Positions 33,801 to 43,252 of a stretch of 64,000 nucleotides of DNA are shown in pieces. A program made the position numbers and the translations under genes. This DNA is from Deinococcus sp. AJ005 (GTDB lineage: Bacteria > Deinococcota > Deinococci > Deinococcales > Deinococcaceae): positions 32,102 to 96,101 of the forward strand of contig NZ_CP044987.1 of the NCBI RefSeq assembly GCF_009017495.1, given 5' to 3'. Position 1 is the stretch's first letter; every line of letters begins with the position of its first letter. The notes below the pieces were generated by a model, which had not been told where the DNA came from, searched no databases, and worked only from the letters and a program-made list of their open reading frames with translations.

Positions 33801-34791
33801 CGTTCGGCGACCAGCGGACGCGGGCGTCCACGACCACCGAGGGCCACGACGGATCGGGGGTCATCGGCGCGGCATCCCCATCGAGATCCAGGGGCAGCAC
33901 CAACTCGCCCCCCATCGGCACGCGCTTCCAGACCCGCGACGGCTTTCCGGTCTTCTCGGTGACGTGACGTTCGCTCTCCCGTCGCTCGTAGCGGCCCCAA
34001 GAGGCCCGGACCGTGAGGTGGGTCGTGTCGTCCGCCACACAGAAGGTCAGCCCCATGGACGAAGGGACCAGGGAAGCGTTGGTCGACGGATCGAGCTCGG
34101 CCGGCTCTTCTTCGACATCCCGGCGTCCCGACGTCTGTCCGAATTCCTGGCCCGGGTCGGACGCCACGCCCTCCCGCAGGCGCAGGTCGGGTTGCGCCTC
34201 CCCGGCTTCTTCAGGTGCGTCCGACACCACGTAGGGCAGGGAGTCGCGCGGCGCGAGCTTCCCGACGAGGTAACGGTCCCTCACGCCCATGTCCGGGATT
34301 TCTTCCTCCGGCCCTTCCGCCGGACCGAGCAGGTCGTCCTCGAATGCCAGGCGCATCAACGACCGCAGGTACGCCTGGTCTTCCACCACCGGCAGAGCGT
34401 CGAAACCGCTGCCCGTACAGCCCCGCAACGCGCCCTCGAACACGGACCATTCCAACCTTTCGAGCGGCGACGTCGTGGCCGCGACGCCGATCCCGGCGGC
34501 CTCCAGCGACGGCTCGGATTCCACGTCCGTCTCGGCGTCGAAATACACCACGGTCCTTCCAGGCAGGCCACGTAACCGGAACACGCCCGCGAACTTCAGG
34601 ACACGCTGTTCCCCACCGACCGCTTCCACGATCGCCAGCCCGTCGCCTTCTGCGATATCGCGGTAGTTCTCCAGTCCGCCGGGAAGCTCCACGCCGTGCT
34701 CGCGGAGGTTGACATGGTCACCGAGCAAGACGGTCCATGCGCTCGGCACCCTGGGTGGACGGACCTGCTTTTTCTCGTTCGTCTTCGTCAT
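30853..34791 (-). CDS. drmA: DISARM helicase DrmA
   Basis: A 1312-aa superfamily 2 helicase. Walker A is 'LLWFPTGGGKTEAYLG' near residue 615. The DEAD-box equivalent is 'LIIQDEFHLISGPLG' near 867, and motif VI is 'EYIQATSRVGRSFPG' after 'ATNMLSVGVDINRLGL'. The DEFH box and the long N-terminal region are typical for DrmA. A CPWC...C cluster after residue 730 suggests an inserted zinc site. It overlaps drmMI and drmB by 4 bases each. In DISARM, DrmA with DrmB binds DNA with single-stranded ends and is activated on non-self DNA. Confidence 0.93.
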   Translation of the reverse strand: MTKTNEKKQVRPPRVPSAWTVLLGDHVNLREHGVELPGGLENYRDIAEGDGLAIVEAVGGEQRVLKFAGVFRLRGLPGRTVVYFDAETDVESEPSLEAAGIGVAATTSPLERLEWSVFEGALRGCTGSGFDALPVVEDQAYLRSLMRLAFEDDLLGPAEGPEEEIPDMGVRDRYLVGKLAPRDSLPYVVSDAPEEAGEAQPDLRLREGVASDPGQEFGQTSGRRDVEEEPAELDPSTNASLVPSSMGLTFCVADDTTHLTVRASWGRYERRESERHVTEKTGKPSRVWKRVPMGGELVLPLDLDGDAAPMTPDPSWPSVVVDARVRWSPNGKERLVTLFLVNMQSKPASQEDVAWLFQPELTVRDLAGKSVFRRRPPLEADGADEEREALEMLYRRQVEFAVGHNTSVTATVDPEDRERAVEVRTSVVPAFEVPVTETPALGPDVPADLLDMRRLAAMERGDLVTGLTAFTDDYAAWIGRQRAKLAPGTATHDPSLDDWNVSAADALTRCDGVLARLREGVRVLEQDDLAFEAFRFANLAMADQRVHSIWALQRRRGGTPDLAAVDADPRNRSWRAFQLAFVLLSLPSLADPSHPDRTSTLEAEADLLWFPTGGGKTEAYLGVAAFAMAVRRLQGDLGGLDGTRGLTVIMRYTLRLLTLQQFQRATTLVCAMEVLRTADSAKWGIHPFGIGLWVGMKSTPNTTKDSHKSIKDERDGNLGTGSTPAQLTTCPWCGSPIDPKRDVVVDLDQSRTRIYCSDSLSDTPCRFSKDADDSPGLPVVVVDEEIYRRPPSMLIATVDKFALMAWRGAIRTLFGRADEECPRHGLIWPDVPDCSGTHAPKGRLPKTTVRKIVPLRPPDLIIQDEFHLISGPLGTMVGLYETAIDALCSWTLDGRTVRPKVIASTATVRKAAEQVNNVFLRRVTVFPPHGVDVEDNYFSVRRDVADVPGRLYLGICAPGSSKPAMLIRIYVALLTAGQALFDRFGQQADPYMTLVGYFNSLRDLGGMKRLAEDDVQTRSYRVEMSRIGRPGLRQRGVREVEELTSRISSRKIPATLDRLEVKHKAKWGKGEDHSVDIVLATNMLSVGVDINRLGLMAVNGQPKTTAEYIQATSRVGRSFPGLVVTALAWSRPRDLSHYETFEHYHATFYKHVEAQSVTPFAPRAMDRGLTGTLVSMLRLGQAPLNPNTGAGRLDHLARTEIAPARAAVQGRAGNVTGSTEVEADTGDMLAHRFDRWVHEAARPGRELGYEKGGGTVAPLLSRPGLGAWELFTAPTSLREVEPGVRLIMSQSKVDDGPAWRTPSVSGRPGERE

Positions 34792-37700
34792 CGCTCTCCC
34801 TGTCGCTGGAACTTGTATTCGGTGCCGCGCTTTTCACCCTGCCGTTGCACGGTCCCTTCAGCCAGTAGCGTGTCGATCACCGCTTTCCAGTCGGCTTCCG
34901 ACAGGCCGCTTTCCCTGAGGATCTCCGCTTTCTTGAACCAACGTCTGCTTCGCTGCAGCACGGAAAGGACGGCGGACTGGGCCGCACCTGACATCCTCGG
35001 CGGCTCGGGCGTAGACATGTCGAAGAGCGTCGAGCCCGTGTGGATCGGTTTTCCTTTGGATGGAGACTTGGTCTTGGGTTTTTGCGGCAACTGCGCCGCC
35101 GCCTGTTCGCTGTCGTAGCGTTCCTTGTTCAGGGAGGCGAGGCGTCTGAGGAGTTCCAACCGGGCCGATTCGCTGATCGTGAACCGGGTCCGGTCTTCGG
35201 CGGGGAGGTAACCGACGTCATGGAAGCCGTGACCGAGGTCGACGTCGCCGAAGCCGTAGAGCATTTTCAAACGCTCGTCGACGGCGACGTGGACATCTCG
35301 CAGCGCCGAGATCTCGGGGCCGATCTCGGACGGATCATGGAGGCGGTTGTATATGCCGGTGAGACCCACGTCGAAGACCTCGTGTGCCCGTCTGCGCGCG
35401 GCTTTCAGGCGCTCGCCAAGTGAAAACAGTTCATCGGCCTTGAGAATTTCCGGGAAGGGAAATGTTTCAAAGCAGTCGGTCGGCGTGTAGCGCATCCGGG
35501 TTTCCAGTGACGAGCTGTATTTCCAGGCCCAGACCGTGTGGAAATTCGAGTTCAGGAGTGCGTAGCTGGCGTGGTCGGAAAGACTGATGATCCCCAAAGC
35601 ATTCGAAAAGATCTGGTCCGAGTGACAAAGTTCGAACGTAGGATATTTCGTCGCCTGTGTGGCGAAGGCTAAGACTGCTTGGAAGTCGACATTATTCTGT
35701 GTCCATCCGGATGGATGAGTCCAGAATTTTTTACCACGTCCGATGGCATGGTAGAGACCTGGCCGCTTTTCGGCGTGTATCCACCACTTTTCAGGTAATG
35801 GTGTACGCAACGCAAATTTTCCTTCCTCATTTAGCCTTTGTCTCTCACCTTTGACATCACGCTCAACGATTCTCAACACCTCGACATAATCTTTTGCAAC
35901 TTTGCCTGGAAAGTCTAGGGGTACACTCCCCTCTTTCAGCCAAAGACGCTGCCGTCTCGGATCCGCATCTACCCAGTATCCCGTGGCATCCCGATCCAGG
36001 GGCCAGTCCCAGAAATTGATTACCCAGCGCGAGGCGGCTTGTCGTGGATGGGACGTGAGATCGTCACCTGTGAGATATGGGTAGACGACATCGGCGGAAG
36101 CCGGATTTTGCTCTAGAAGTTGCTGAGCCACCACCTCGGACAACACGAATCCCATCCCCAAGGTGATTGATCCCTGAAACGATTTCCCGGAGTTGGATGC
36201 GAGTGAGAGCGCTTTTTTATCGTCCTCATCGGTGAGGAAGGAGGAGATGAAAGTAACCTCTTCGCCCGATAAGCTCCGCACACCCTGCCATTCGCCTCGG
36301 ATCATGTGGATCCGGCTCGTGACCACCGCTGCGGCCCCGGGCCAGGGCTCGTTCGGATGCGCCTCGTAGACGAGTGCACCCTCGTTGAGCAGAGGGGTCA
36401 GGCCGACCTCCCTGGTGTCGCCCTCGGCGATGGTGTTCACCGCCAGGAGACCGGCTGTCCCACCGTTCCGGAGCAGCCCGAAGCACGACAGGAAGAAGTA
36501 GGCGACGAGGTCGGCCGAGCCTTTTCGGCCTGACGCGACATACTTCACCAGGTAGTCCCTGAACGCGGTACCCATGGCCCCCGTGATCTTCTGCCCGCCC
36601 AGGAACGGCGGGTTCCCGACGAAGGCATCAAAACCGCCGTTGTCGCGCGCGAACACTTCGGGAAATTCCAGTGGCCAGTGGAAAGGTGTACGGCGGGATG
36701 CGCCGGCCGGCAGGTCGACCGAAAGGGCACGGTCCGCCCGTTGCGTGACCGCCAGTTCACCTCGGGCTTCGCCTTTCAGCATGGCGTCGACTTCGTTGAC
36801 GAGGGACAGGCGCGCCGCTTCCAGATCACCCTTGTTCGTGGCGTGCCGCATGGACTCACCCACCAGGGCGTCCGCCGCCAGTTCGGGTCTCCTGAGGACT
36901 TCCCGGGCTTCCCGGTCCAGGGAGGCCATCGCTTCGACGTCGCGGATGTCCCGCAAAGGAATAGCCCGGAGTCGCCCACGCAGGGCGACCGCACGGGTCA
37001 AGGCTTCGCGCACCCCACCGGCAAAGACGTAACGGTGCGAGCCGGGCGTGGGATCGAGATCCATTTCGACGAGCTGGTCGAGGTCGCGCAGCCCGAGCAG
37101 GCTGTTGCCGTGCCGGAGGTTGTGGTCGAGGAACCCGAAGGGGCGGTTCTTGGCCAGCGTGACCAGCCAGACGGAGAGCTTGGCGAGTTCGACGGCGACC
37201 GGATTCACGTCGACGCCATACAGGCAGCGTTCCGCGACGAGGCGACGGGCTTGCAGCAGCCGCTCTTCCGAATCGGTCGCCAAGGGTTCCGCACCACCGA
37301 GTTCGGGCAGCACCTCGCCTTCGGCCGTCACGGCCTGCCCTTCCTCTTCGGCATCCAGCCACGACTGCACGACGCGGTCCGCCAGCCAGCGACAGGTCTG
37401 GACGAGGAAGGCACCCGAACCCATAGCGGGATCGCAGATTTTGAGGTCGAGGAGTTCGGCGGCGCTCTTCAACCTCCACTCTCCTCTCGGCCTTCCTTCG
37501 GACGGACCTATGTAGGCGAGGGGTTCGAGCGTGGTCGCGACGATGCGTTCGGTGAGCGCTTTCGGCGTGTAGTGGGCGCCCGTGGCACTGCGGTCGCTGC
37601 CGCCCGTAACCGCGAACGCACCTTCCTGATAGACCAGCGGCTCGCCCCAGGGATCGGTGCGGAGCACGTTCGCGAAGGGGAGGAGCCGGCGAGCGAGTTC

Positions 37701-39242
37701 CTCGTGGCCGCCCGCCCGCCGCAGACGGCGTCTCAGGTCGTCCGGTACGTCCCGGTCGAGCAGCCGGGCCAACGTGGTTTTCCCGGCCTCGGTGGTGCGG
37801 CCGGTCAGTTCGGCCAGGACTTCGACGAGACGGGCACGTCCATCCAGGCCGGCGGATTCCAGGCGTGCGAGAGGAACGTCGGGAACCTTCTTCTGGCCGG
37901 TGCCTTCGAGACCGAGGGTGATCTCGGGAACGCGGGATACGGTGCGCTCCAGCAGACCTTCGTAGACGTGGCCGATCTGTTCGACGTCCAGGGCGCGGTA
38001 CGAGAGCGTCTGCGCACCTTCTTGGCCCTTGATCCGTTGCAGGGCGTCTAGGAGCAGGAGGACGGTGCGGTTGTCGATGGGTAAGGGATCGGCCGCCGTG
38101 TCGCGCCAACCCGTGCCTGCGGGACGGCCTTCCAGAAATGGGAACCGATCGGGGTCGAACAGCGAGCCGCCGAGGGCCGGAAGACGTAGGGTTTCATGGT
38201 CCACACCGGCGTACACGGCGCGGAACACGGCGAGCAGGCGGCTCCAGGCGTCGAACCGGCGTTCGAGGACACCGTGTCCGTCACGCTCGTCCGTTTCTTC
38301 CAACTGCGCGCGTAGTGTCGAGACCGCGTAATACCCGTCCCATACGGGTTCACCCAGCAGGAGCAGGCCGCGTTCCTCGGCGCTGAGGACGAACACCAGC
38401 CGCATCATGACGGTCAGGCCCGCCTCGTACAGGGCGCGCTCGGTGACACCTTTCAGGAGCGCGCCGCCCCGGTCACGGTCCGCGCGGTCCAAGGCCCGGA
38501 CGAGCACTTCGACCGCCCGCGCGACCTGGGTGCCGAGGGTCCCCGTGACGTCGTCCTTGGCGTCCGCCGAACGGTCTACGATGTCCATGAAGGTCTTCTC
38601 GGGCGGCCCGAACATGGTGCGTGCCTGCAAGAAGGTGTAGAAGGCGCGGAGGGTGACGGGTTCGAGCCACCACAGGCGGGCGTACCAGGTGACGGTGCCG
38701 ACCACGCTCCCGGGCGGGGCATCCACCAGCGTCCACCGTTCACCGTTCGTGACCAGGGCCGATCGGACGCCTTTGGCCCGGCACCAGGCGGTCGCCAGGT
38801 CCAGGGAAGACGTGGCCTGCCGTGAGGCGCGGTCCAGCGGCGAATCGGGGGGCAGGACGAACACCGCGAGTTTCGGGAGCCCTTCTGTCCGGCCGAGCAA
38901 CCACCCGGGCCGCACGTCTTCCCCGGAGTCGGGGAGGGTATGCGTCCACGCCTCGTCGCCGGTCTCGACCGGCTTCAGGAGGTTGGCACGGTATTCGAGC
39001 AGCTCGGTCAGGACGAGACCGATCCACTGGCCGTGCAGGGCGGACAGTTGCGGATCCTGCTCGTCGACCGCGTCGCGCCATTCCTCCCAGGCGCTGCGTA
39101 CGCGTTGCCGCTCCGACGTGTCGATGCTGTCGAAGCTCTGCGGATAGGCTTCGCCCAGCACCTTCGGCGCGAGGTAGAGGCCTGAGGTCTCCACCAGCGA
39201 GAGCCAGTCGTGGACCGCTTCGATCCGTGTCGCCGAAGTCAC
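34788..39242 (-). CDS. drmMI: DISARM class 1 adenine methyltransferase DrmMI
   Basis: A 1484-aa N6-adenine methylase of the Eco57I/BREX PglX type. Motif I is 'KICDPAMGSGAFLVQ' near residue 605, with 'YGVDVNPVAVELAKLSVWL' behind it. Motif IV is 'FDAFVGNPPFLGGQK' near 876. The N-terminal 500 residues are helical and partly nuclease-like in other members; I see no clear catalytic set here. The C-terminus ('GSTLFDMSTPEPPRM', then a small winged-helix-like region) probably contacts DNA. The presence of drmMI and drmD defines class 1 DISARM. It should mark host DNA. Confidence 0.92.
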   Translation of the reverse strand: MTSATRIEAVHDWLSLVETSGLYLAPKVLGEAYPQSFDSIDTSERQRVRSAWEEWRDAVDEQDPQLSALHGQWIGLVLTELLEYRANLLKPVETGDEAWTHTLPDSGEDVRPGWLLGRTEGLPKLAVFVLPPDSPLDRASRQATSSLDLATAWCRAKGVRSALVTNGERWTLVDAPPGSVVGTVTWYARLWWLEPVTLRAFYTFLQARTMFGPPEKTFMDIVDRSADAKDDVTGTLGTQVARAVEVLVRALDRADRDRGGALLKGVTERALYEAGLTVMMRLVFVLSAEERGLLLLGEPVWDGYYAVSTLRAQLEETDERDGHGVLERRFDAWSRLLAVFRAVYAGVDHETLRLPALGGSLFDPDRFPFLEGRPAGTGWRDTAADPLPIDNRTVLLLLDALQRIKGQEGAQTLSYRALDVEQIGHVYEGLLERTVSRVPEITLGLEGTGQKKVPDVPLARLESAGLDGRARLVEVLAELTGRTTEAGKTTLARLLDRDVPDDLRRRLRRAGGHEELARRLLPFANVLRTDPWGEPLVYQEGAFAVTGGSDRSATGAHYTPKALTERIVATTLEPLAYIGPSEGRPRGEWRLKSAAELLDLKICDPAMGSGAFLVQTCRWLADRVVQSWLDAEEEGQAVTAEGEVLPELGGAEPLATDSEERLLQARRLVAERCLYGVDVNPVAVELAKLSVWLVTLAKNRPFGFLDHNLRHGNSLLGLRDLDQLVEMDLDPTPGSHRYVFAGGVREALTRAVALRGRLRAIPLRDIRDVEAMASLDREAREVLRRPELAADALVGESMRHATNKGDLEAARLSLVNEVDAMLKGEARGELAVTQRADRALSVDLPAGASRRTPFHWPLEFPEVFARDNGGFDAFVGNPPFLGGQKITGAMGTAFRDYLVKYVASGRKGSADLVAYFFLSCFGLLRNGGTAGLLAVNTIAEGDTREVGLTPLLNEGALVYEAHPNEPWPGAAAVVTSRIHMIRGEWQGVRSLSGEEVTFISSFLTDEDDKKALSLASNSGKSFQGSITLGMGFVLSEVVAQQLLEQNPASADVVYPYLTGDDLTSHPRQAASRWVINFWDWPLDRDATGYWVDADPRRQRLWLKEGSVPLDFPGKVAKDYVEVLRIVERDVKGERQRLNEEGKFALRTPLPEKWWIHAEKRPGLYHAIGRGKKFWTHPSGWTQNNVDFQAVLAFATQATKYPTFELCHSDQIFSNALGIISLSDHASYALLNSNFHTVWAWKYSSSLETRMRYTPTDCFETFPFPEILKADELFSLGERLKAARRRAHEVFDVGLTGIYNRLHDPSEIGPEISALRDVHVAVDERLKMLYGFGDVDLGHGFHDVGYLPAEDRTRFTISESARLELLRRLASLNKERYDSEQAAAQLPQKPKTKSPSKGKPIHTGSTLFDMSTPEPPRMSGAAQSAVLSVLQRSRRWFKKAEILRESGLSEADWKAVIDTLLAEGTVQRQGEKRGTEYKFQRQGER

Positions 39243-42200
39243 CGTCTTTCTCCGGTCGGGTGCCCAGGAACGAGGAAGACGACCGCGACCGGGAAAGTGC
39301 GTTCGGTCGGATCGGCGTGTCGCCGCTGGACGGCGGCCAGTTCGCGTTCCCGCTCCTCGGGGATACGCTGCAGCCGGTCGGTAAGGGCTTGCCGATCGCG
39401 CTTCAACTGTTCCTGCTCGGGAAAACTGAACAACAAGGGCATCATGGGCTCCTCACGGTCGATCTCGGCGCGCAGGGCCTTCTCGAGATCGTCGAGTACA
39501 CCGACCACATCGGCGATCTCCTGCTCCTTGCGGAGATTCAGGGTGTTCCTGAGCGACTGCAGTCGATCGGTCGATCTCGCCCTCACGGCGGAGCGGACAG
39601 CGCCCTCGTGCTTCGTGAATCGCTCGGCCAGAGCAGCGAACAGAGCTTTCTCAGGAGTGTAGGGCACGGAACCGTCCATCAGCTCTTTCATCCTTCCCAC
39701 CGGCAGACGGTCGAATCGGTCGTCGCGCAGCTCCCCGCCGGAGAGCGTCAGTTCCTCGTGCAGTCGGCGGTGGTCTCCACCGGTGATCAGCAGGCGTGAC
39801 CAGACCTCCACGACTGGACGCTCCAGCCCGGGACTCGTCCGCACGGCGACGCGGTGGAGCCGCTTGCTCTCTTCGAGCGACCAGACCTCCGCCCGCAGGA
39901 GCCGCAAGGCCAGCTGCACCAGATCGTGCTCGAGATGGGCGAGAACGACGTCGTCGCGCCCTTTCGCCACGGCGTGGTCGAACGTGACGGGACGGCGGTC
40001 ACCCGTGAAGGGATGGTGCAGGCCGGTGCTCGCCCGGTCCCAGGCGCCGGTGAGTTCGGGAATCCGGAAAACGCCGTCGGCCGGGGCACCGGCCAGGGCA
40101 GCCGCGACGAGGGGGGGTTGTCCGTCGATTTCCAGCGCCAGCGCCACGGCCCGACCGACACGCTCGGGAGTGAGGCCGAACTCCTCGCGCGAGGCGACCA
40201 GCCGTTCATGCAGGTCCGTGACGCGTTTCCGGAGGTCGCGCTCGAACGCCAGGGTGCCTTTCCGGACGCGGCCGGCGGTCTCCGCATCGCTCGTGTCGAG
40301 CGTCCGGGTAGAAGTGCTCTTGAGCATCGCGTTCTCTATCTGCCGCGCGAGCACCGGCCCGACACTGCCGAGATCTTTGCGGATCTCCTCGACCTTCTTC
40401 GCCGCCCGGAACAGGAACTCCGAGTCGTCGTCGTCCCGGGCCGAAGGATCGGATTTTCCCACCGGGTGCCAGATCAGGACTTCCGAACTCTTCTGACCGT
40501 GTCGGTCGATCCGCCCGTTGCGCTGCTCCATCACGTTCGGGTTCCACGGAATTTCGACGTGGATCAGGTAACGGCACCAGTTCTGCAGGTCGATCCCTTC
40601 GGAGGCGGCGTCCGTCGCCAGTAGGATGCGCACCGGCGAGATGTGCGGGTCGGCCTGGAAGGCCGCCTTGACCACCTCACGCTCGTCGTGCGGAAGGCTG
40701 CCGTGCAGTTCCATGAGCCTTTCTCCGCCGAATCCGTGCGTCGCGAGGATTTCTTTGAGCCAGGAGTGTGTGGCCCGGAACTCGGTGAAGAGGATGACCC
40801 GCTCGCCGTTCCATACCCCCCCGGGCCGCAGGTGAACTTCCAACCAGTCGAGGATGGCGCGCGCCTTCGCGTCGGGACGGCTCTTCGCGCGCTCGGCCCA
40901 GTCCGCCATGCGGCGCAGTAGATTCTCCTGTTCGGACGTCGCCGCCGGGACCAGGCGGGTGGCGGTCCGCGCAGCCCCTTCGAGCGCCTCCTCGGCTTCG
41001 AGGTCGTCGGCGTAGTCTTCCTCGGCCCGCTGGACCGCGCGGCGCAGGATGCCTTCCTCGAACCTGTCCACGGCACGTTCACGCTCCTGGCCGAGCCCGC
41101 TGCGGTGTACGGCCAGGGTGTTCGCGAAGGCCCTCGGAGACGAGAAGAGCCGCTTTTTCAGCAACTTGAGTACGAAATGCACCGCATAACCGGAGACCGA
41201 CCCCTTGACCGACTCCACCCGGCTGCGGCCGTACTGCGCCAGCAGCTTGTGCACGGCCCGTTCTTCCTCGTCGTAGGCGACCTCCAGAGCGAGCAGTTGC
41301 CGTTCTGGGTAGATGCGCTTCCCGTCGGCGTCCACGAGGTCGGACTTCAGGCGGCGGACCATGATCCGCTGCAGTTGCTGGGGATCGGGTTCGACCGTAC
41401 GCGAGAAGCGCTGGTCGTCCAGCAGTTCGAGGAGCGCCGTGAAAGATTCCTGGTACCCGTTGTGGGGGGTGGCGCTCAAGAACAGACGGTGTTCGAAGTG
41501 GGGCGTGAGCTTCCGGATCAGTCGGGTACGGCGGCTGTCCGTCGCGTATTTCCCGCTGCCGCTGGGGGCCACGTTGTGCGCCTCGTCGACGACCAGAATG
41601 TCGAACTTGCGCGGCAGGGTAGGCGTCGGTGGGAGGGCGTCGTTCAGCCAGCGGAGGGCTTCGCCGCCCTTCATCCAGTCCACCGACGCGATCAGCCTGG
41701 GGTACGACGTCCACGGGTTCGCCTGGATGCCTCTCTTCCGGCGCAGTTCGCGCACGTATCCCGTGTCGACGATCCGGAATTCCAGGCCGAACTTTTCACG
41801 CATCTCGCTCTGCCATTTCAGCTGCAACGAGGCCGGACAGACGACCAGCACCGTCCTGGCGCGGTGGCGCAGGAGCATCTCCTGGATCACCAGACCGGTT
41901 TCGATCGTCTTCCCGAGACCGGTGTCGTCCGCGATGAGCAGGTTCACACGGGCCATGTCCACGGCCCGTGCCACGGGATCGAGCTGGTAGTCCTCGATAC
42001 TCGCGCCGCTCCGGAACGGTGCCTGCAGGAGCTTCCGGTCGGCGTTCGTCGCCGCGCCCCACCTCACTGCGTCCAGGAAGGCGTCCAGGTCAGCCGCGTC
42101 GTCCCAGTCGGTGATGCTGGGAAGGCCTGCCCGCTCGATCACGCGGCTGCCCGGCTCCAGACCCCAGACGACGTCTATCTCCTCACGCGCGCCGTCCTCG

Positions 42201-42319
42201 TCGACAGACGCCAGATGGACGAGCGCGGTTCCGGTGTCGTCCATCGTCGACGTCTGGACGTCGCCGACCACCCAGCGTCGGCGACGGACTTCGACCAGCT
42301 GGCCGGGTTCAGGAATCAT
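39239..42319 (-). CDS. drmD: DISARM class 1 SNF2-like helicase DrmD
   Basis: A 1026-aa SNF2/RapA-type ATPase. I start at the ATG at 42319 ('MIPEPGQLVEVRRRRWVVG', the usual DrmD opening), with GGAG 12 nt upstream; the frame is open 52 codons further but that part is not protein-like. Motif I is 'LLIADDTGLGKTIETGLV' near residue 135, motif II 'ILVVDEAHNVAP' near 243, and the C-terminal helicase half has 'ATDAASEGIDLQNW' and 'EQRNGRIDRHGQKS'. It is the first gene of the leftward operon. DrmD is thought to move along DNA and assist loading or clearing by DrmAB. Confidence 0.92.
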   Translation of the reverse strand: MIPEPGQLVEVRRRRWVVGDVQTSTMDDTGTALVHLASVDEDGAREEIDVVWGLEPGSRVIERAGLPSITDWDDAADLDAFLDAVRWGAATNADRKLLQAPFRSGASIEDYQLDPVARAVDMARVNLLIADDTGLGKTIETGLVIQEMLLRHRARTVLVVCPASLQLKWQSEMREKFGLEFRIVDTGYVRELRRKRGIQANPWTSYPRLIASVDWMKGGEALRWLNDALPPTPTLPRKFDILVVDEAHNVAPSGSGKYATDSRRTRLIRKLTPHFEHRLFLSATPHNGYQESFTALLELLDDQRFSRTVEPDPQQLQRIMVRRLKSDLVDADGKRIYPERQLLALEVAYDEEERAVHKLLAQYGRSRVESVKGSVSGYAVHFVLKLLKKRLFSSPRAFANTLAVHRSGLGQERERAVDRFEEGILRRAVQRAEEDYADDLEAEEALEGAARTATRLVPAATSEQENLLRRMADWAERAKSRPDAKARAILDWLEVHLRPGGVWNGERVILFTEFRATHSWLKEILATHGFGGERLMELHGSLPHDEREVVKAAFQADPHISPVRILLATDAASEGIDLQNWCRYLIHVEIPWNPNVMEQRNGRIDRHGQKSSEVLIWHPVGKSDPSARDDDDSEFLFRAAKKVEEIRKDLGSVGPVLARQIENAMLKSTSTRTLDTSDAETAGRVRKGTLAFERDLRKRVTDLHERLVASREEFGLTPERVGRAVALALEIDGQPPLVAAALAGAPADGVFRIPELTGAWDRASTGLHHPFTGDRRPVTFDHAVAKGRDDVVLAHLEHDLVQLALRLLRAEVWSLEESKRLHRVAVRTSPGLERPVVEVWSRLLITGGDHRRLHEELTLSGGELRDDRFDRLPVGRMKELMDGSVPYTPEKALFAALAERFTKHEGAVRSAVRARSTDRLQSLRNTLNLRKEQEIADVVGVLDDLEKALRAEIDREEPMMPLLFSFPEQEQLKRDRQALTDRLQRIPEERERELAAVQRRHADPTERTFPVAVVFLVPGHPTGERR

Positions 42320-43015
42320 CGGCGGGCGTCTCCGGCCTGTGGATGCTGCATTTCGACAGGTTAGTACAGTCCTTGCCGTCATGCCGCCGAACTTGGGCTC
42401 GTGCCGTCGGCTTACGGCGAGAGATCCCAGGCCTGAGTTTCGTATGCAGCCCGACGCGTCCATGGCCGAGCTCACATGGGCGTGGCCGGGAGTGTACCGA
42501 GGTCGGTTTCGGAAGTGTGGGCGATGCCCAGACCCCGCCTGAGATCACCCGTGGCATGCGCGCTTTCGTGCGATCACAAGGGCTAGATGTGCTTGTGGAA
42601 AGCGACATGTCGACAGCCGCGACCTCCGCAGGTGATAGGCCGCTCACTGCTTCGTCCAAGTGTCCACTTGACGCCGCCGTCTTGGGCGGCTGCCCACACA
42701 CGTTGCCGTCCTTCCAGTGGACGTTTCCCAGGTGATCGGTGATCGCAGACGCCAAAGCGGCCCACGTCCGGGTGCTGATAGCCGCTGCCAGAGGCGACTC
42801 GAAAATCTCTACGAGGCGAACGGCAGTGTCACGACACTGCCGTTCGTTAGTTCTGACAGTGCGAAGGGTCCCACGCCCCGGCACAGATGCCGATGGACAG
42901 CGAGAGCGTGTGGGACGTTCTAAACAACGACGACCTGACCGAGGAAGGTATGTGCCCACCTCACTCGGTCAGGTCCGAACATGACGGAATCCCTGACGAG
43001 TGGGGGGCTCGGAGC
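42320..43015. other. Upstream region of the DISARM operon
   Basis: No dependable gene. A leftward frame spanning 42309-42959 contains a protein-like middle ('IFESPLAAAISTRTWAAL', 'SAITDHLGNVHWKDG') but has no ribosome site and overlaps drmD. It may be a remnant. The palindrome at 42817-42846 is the only clear structure. I could not identify the drmD promoter with confidence. Confidence 0.35.
42817..42846. promoter_or_regulatory. Perfect 30-bp palindrome upstream of DISARM
   Basis: CGAACGGCAGTGTC and GACACTGCCGTTCG are exact inverse complements separated by only AC. The near-zero spacer fits a dimeric repressor site better than a terminator loop, although GTTCGTTAGTTCT on the + side gives a weak T tract. 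Confidence 0.4.
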
Positions 43016-43252
43016 TCAGAAGAGTTCGAAGCCGCAGGCCCGGATAGCCTCGTCGACCCGGGTCCAGTTCAGCCCGATTTCCGGATCGTGGTCGCGCTCT
43101 ACATTCGCCAGCACAGTACGAGCTTGGGCGTCAGTCAAATCCGCTCTAGTCTGGACGTCGTGGATGTTCCAAACCAGGGCTATGGCGTCACCGCGCTGAA
43201 GTTCGGCCTCCAAGCCCCTCGGTGTAAGGGCGTGTTCCTGATGCTCGCTCAT
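43016..43252 (-). CDS. Small conserved-type hypothetical protein
   Basis: A 78-aa acidic protein starting 'MSEHQEHALTPRGLEAEL'. The stretch 'WNIHDVQTRADLTDAQAR' followed by 'LANVERDHDPEIGLNW' resembles a small family common on plasmids and phages, with an H/D-D-V start and 'D-P-x-I-G-x-NW' end. I know no function for it. The in-frame region upstream of this ATG lacks protein character, so the short version is preferred. Confidence 0.6.
   Translation of the reverse strand: MSEHQEHALTPRGLEAELQRGDAIALVWNIHDVQTRADLTDAQARTVLANVERDHDPEIGLNWTRVDEAIRACGFELF

Noticed and set aside
32671..34575. Rightward open frame of 634 codons opposite drmA
   Set aside because: Antisense shadow of drmA with Arg/His-rich low-complexity sequence.
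42309..42959. Leftward 216-codon frame before drmD
   Set aside because: Overlaps drmD, lacks a ribosome site and contains a perfect DNA palindrome; only its middle is protein-like.
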